DNA of 46,582 nt from Burkholderiales bacterium. GTDB taxonomy: Bacteria > Pseudomonadota > Gammaproteobacteria > Burkholderiales > Usitatibacteraceae. Location of the stretch: the NCBI GenBank assembly GCA_017853245.1, contig JAFMJY010000005.1, forward strand, positions 1 to 46,582, read 5' to 3'. Each line of letters begins with the position of its first letter. The stretch's first letter is position 1. Position numbers and translations under genes: made by a program. The notes under the pieces are model-generated. The model was given only the letters and a program-made list of their open reading frames with translations. It made no database searches and was not told the origin of the DNA. Shown here piece by piece: positions 44,239 to 46,582 of this stretch.

Positions 44239-45012
44239 CTACGCCTGCTGCTGTGCTGCCTGCTGCTCGCGACGGATCTCCTCGAGAAGCGCCGCGTCCT
44301 GCGAATTCCACTGCTTTCCCGCCACGAGGTCCGGCCGTCGCGCGAGCGTTCGCGCCAGCGCCTGCTTGCGACGCCACCGCGCAACCTTGGCGTGGTCGCC
44401 CGAGAGCAAGACCTCCGGCACCCTGCTGCCTTCCCACTCTTCCGGCCGCGTGTAGTGCGGCCAATCGAGCAGCCCATCCGCGAAGGATTCCTCCTGCGCG
44501 CTCGCCGAATCGTTGAGGCTCCCCGGGAGGAGCCGGATCACGGCGTCCATCACCACCATCGCCGGCAGCTCGCCACCGGAGGTGACGTAATCGCCGATCG
44601 ACACTTCCCGGTGCACGTGGCGCTCGATCAGCCGCTCGTCCACCCCTTCGTAACGCCCGGCCACCAGCACAAAGCCCGGCAACTGCGCAAACTCCCTTGC
44701 CACCGCGTCCGTGAAGCGCTCGCCCTGGGGCGAGAGCAGCACCACGGGTGGGCTTCCCACCCCCGCCTCACGCTGGCGAGCCACGGCCGAGGCGATGCAA
44801 CTTGCCAACGGGCCCGGAATCATGACCATTCCCGGCCCGCCACCGTACGGCCGGTCGTCGACCGTGCGGTGCGGGTCGCTCACGAAATCCCTCGGGTTCC
44901 ACGCACGGAAGGAGAATGCCCCCTCCTCCAGAGCGCGCCGCGTGATGCCATGGCGCGTGAGCGCTTCGAACATTTCCGGGAACAGCGTGACGACGTCGAC
45001 CTGGAGGCTCAT
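44239..45012 (-). CDS. trmD: tRNA (guanine-N1)-methyltransferase TrmD
   Basis: The product is 257 residues of the SPOUT class. [41 protein letters not shown] and the knot region [19 protein letters not shown] are typical; the C-terminal domain includes HYTRPEEW and [15 protein letters not shown]. It methylates G37 of tRNAs to prevent frameshifting. ATG 45012 overlaps the rimM stop (ATGA). Confidence 0.97.
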   Translation of the reverse strand: MSLQVDVVTLFPEMFEALTRHGITRRALEEGAFSFRAWNPRDFVSDPHRTVDDRPYGGGPGMVMIPGPLASCIASAVARQREAGVGSPPVVLLSPQGERFTDAVAREFAQLPGFVLVAGRYEGVDERLIERHVHREVSIGDYVTSGGELPAMVVMDAVIRLLPGSLNDSASAQEESFADGLLDWPHYTRPEEWEGSRVPEVLLSGDHAKVARWRRKQALARTLARRPDLVAGKQWNSQDAALLEEIRREQQAAQQQA

Positions 45013-45503
45013 GCGCCGTCTTCCGTTTCCCAATCGACCGTGATGCAGCGTGACTCCCGGTCGACCGACTTCACGTAATCGTCGACGAACGGGATCAGAT
45101 GCTCCCGATCGCCTTTCACCACCAGCACGTCGGCTCCGCCGGCGCGCAACAATTCAGTCACTTCCCCGAGGCGATGGCCTCGGCGGTCCACCACCGCAAG
45201 CCCCACCAGGTCCACCCAGTAGTGCTCGCCTTCGCCTGGCTCGCCCAGATCCTCCCGCGTGACCGCGACATCGGATCCCCGTAACACCTCGGCCGCCGTT
45301 CGGTCATCAACCCCGACGAGCTTGGCGCTCACCCCCGCCGGGCGCACCCGGAATTCCTCCAGCACCGCGGCTCGCCACCCTTCCGGGCGCTGGACCCACC
45401 ACCGGGGATGGGCTGCGAGCCCGTCGGGCAATTCGGTAAAGACCTTGAGCTTCACCCAGCCCTGTATCCCGAAGGCACCGGTGATGCGGGCCATCACCAC
45501 CAA
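45009..45503 (-). CDS. rimM: Ribosome maturation factor RimM
   Basis: The product is about 164 residues. The N-terminal domain has [21 protein letters not shown] and [16 protein letters not shown]; the PRC-barrel domain has [22 protein letters not shown] and [13 protein letters not shown]. It assists maturation of the 30S head. The start is uncertain: TTG 45503, GTG 45500, GTG 45497 and ATG 45494 are consecutive candidates without a clear Shine-Dalgarno. I chose the longest of these because the conserved strand begins at LVV. Confidence 0.93.
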   Translation of the reverse strand: MVVMARITGAFGIQGWVKLKVFTELPDGLAAHPRWWVQRPEGWRAAVLEEFRVRPAGVSAKLVGVDDRTAAEVLRGSDVAVTREDLGEPGEGEHYWVDLVGLAVVDRRGHRLGEVTELLRAGGADVLVVKGDREHLIPFVDDYVKSVDRESRCITVDWETEDGA

Positions 45504-45540
45504 TTGCGAGGCGTCGCCCGTGAAGGCGGCGCCCGCGGAA

Positions 45541-45816
45541 TTACTTGGCGGCGGCCTGGGGCTTGGCGGCGAGTTGCGCCTTGCCACGCTTGATGAGCTT
45601 CTTCACGGCATCCGACGGCTGCGCGCCCTGGCCCACCCAGTGCGCGACCCGATCCAGCGACAGCTGGAACGCGGCTTCGTGCTCGGCGGCCTTGGGGTTG
45701 TAGAAGCCGATACGCTCGATGAAGCGCCCGTCGCGCGGCATGCGCGAATCGGCAACGACGATGCTGTAGAAGGGGCGGTTCTTGGCGCCGCCGCGGGACA
45801 TGCGAATAACGACCAT
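45541..45816 (-). CDS. rpsP: 30S ribosomal protein S16
   Basis: The product is 91 residues: [40 protein letters not shown] and [21 protein letters not shown] are the S16 landmarks. The tail is Ala/Lys-rich. ATG 45816 is preceded by AAGGAG. It is the first gene of the operon, with its own promoter and a structured leader upstream. Confidence 0.97.
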   Translation of the reverse strand: MVVIRMSRGGAKNRPFYSIVVADSRMPRDGRFIERIGFYNPKAAEHEAAFQLSLDRVAHWVGQGAQPSDAVKKLIKRGKAQLAAKPQAAAK

Positions 45817-45832
45817 CTTCGTGGCTCCTTTG

Positions 45833-45876
45833 CCCGTTGAGAACGGGAAACATGGCGCCGCCCGAAAGGCAGCACC
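45833..45876 (-). other. Structured 5' leader of rpsP
   Basis: Read on the minus strand, a 9-pair stem GGTGCTGCC / GGCGGCGCC (45876-45854, two G-U pairs) is followed by CCCGTT/AACGGG symmetry (45847-45833) just before the ribosome-binding site. It may be a target for ribosomal-protein feedback or only a stabilising structure. Confidence 0.4.
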
Positions 45877-45891
45877 GGTGAAAAGCCTGCA

Positions 45892-45921
45892 ATTATAAGG
45901 GCTTAGCCCCGCGGGGCGCAA
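45892..45921 (-). promoter_or_regulatory. Promoter of the rpsP operon
   Basis: A perfect TATAAT (45897-45892, minus strand) has TTGCGC 18 bases upstream (45921-45916). The predicted start near 45885 gives a leader of about 70 bases. The 12-base palindrome GCCCCGCGGGGC (45906-45917) overlaps the -35 and could be part of an ffh terminator. Confidence 0.65.
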
Positions 45922-45938
45922 CCCGCCCCCGTACGGGG

Positions 45939-46582
<644 letters not shown>

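Overview
The window is GC-rich chromosomal DNA of a betaproteobacterium, most likely of the order Burkholderiales. The clues are the conserved run ffh, rpsP-rimM-trmD-rplS, orphan Bug/TctC-type binding proteins, a BPSS1780-type membrane protein and an msbA-linked LPS cluster. I see no tRNA, rRNA, CRISPR array, insertion sequence or prophage. No gene-free stretch reaches 300 bases.

Left arm, + strand, 1-10279: an LPS assembly cluster (end of msbA, a fusion of two GT4-type glycosyltransferases, an O-antigen ligase-like protein, a GT2 glycosyltransferase) runs without a visible terminator into what I consider the most novel locus. There, three small ORFs (49, 53 and 68 codons) each carry a double-glycine leader. 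They are followed by a CPBP intramembrane protease, a CvaA/HlyD-like adaptor and a CvaB-like ABC exporter with an intact C39 leader peptidase. This is the layout of a class II microcin (colicin V type) or secreted-peptide system, but the three core peptides resemble no family I know.

Middle, 10300-23985: housekeeping and accessory genes. They comprise a DMT exporter, a CGSGVTA-type sulfurtransferase, two convergent S9 peptidases sharing a hairpin terminator, plsY, folB, a DUF2905 protein, a methyltransferase with a signal peptide, an APC permease, a BPSS1780-family protein, xerD, ogt and an orphan fused TRAP permease.

Right-centre, - strand, 41883 down to 24071: a nearly gapless gene train in two blocks. 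The promoter-distal block (33433-24071) encodes organosulfonate catabolism: sulfolactate sulfo-lyase SuyAB, a TauABC/SsuABC-like importer with two permeases, sulfopropanediol 3-dehydrogenase HpsN, an SDR and a zinc alcohol dehydrogenase that could play the HpsO/HpsP parts, and a class III aminotransferase. The predicted flow is 2,3-dihydroxypropane-1-sulfonate to (R)-sulfolactate to pyruvate plus sulfite. The promoter-proximal block (41883-33488) encodes a four-subunit succinate dehydrogenase/fumarate reductase-like complex, a two-subunit class I fumarase/tartrate dehydratase, two Bug-type binding proteins and a ThDP enzyme of unknown substrate. A good sigma70-type promoter ends exactly at the first ATG, which predicts a leaderless mRNA.

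Right end: an FkbM-type methyltransferase, an AEC-family carrier, the rpsP-rimM-trmD-rplS operon and the 3' part of ffh.
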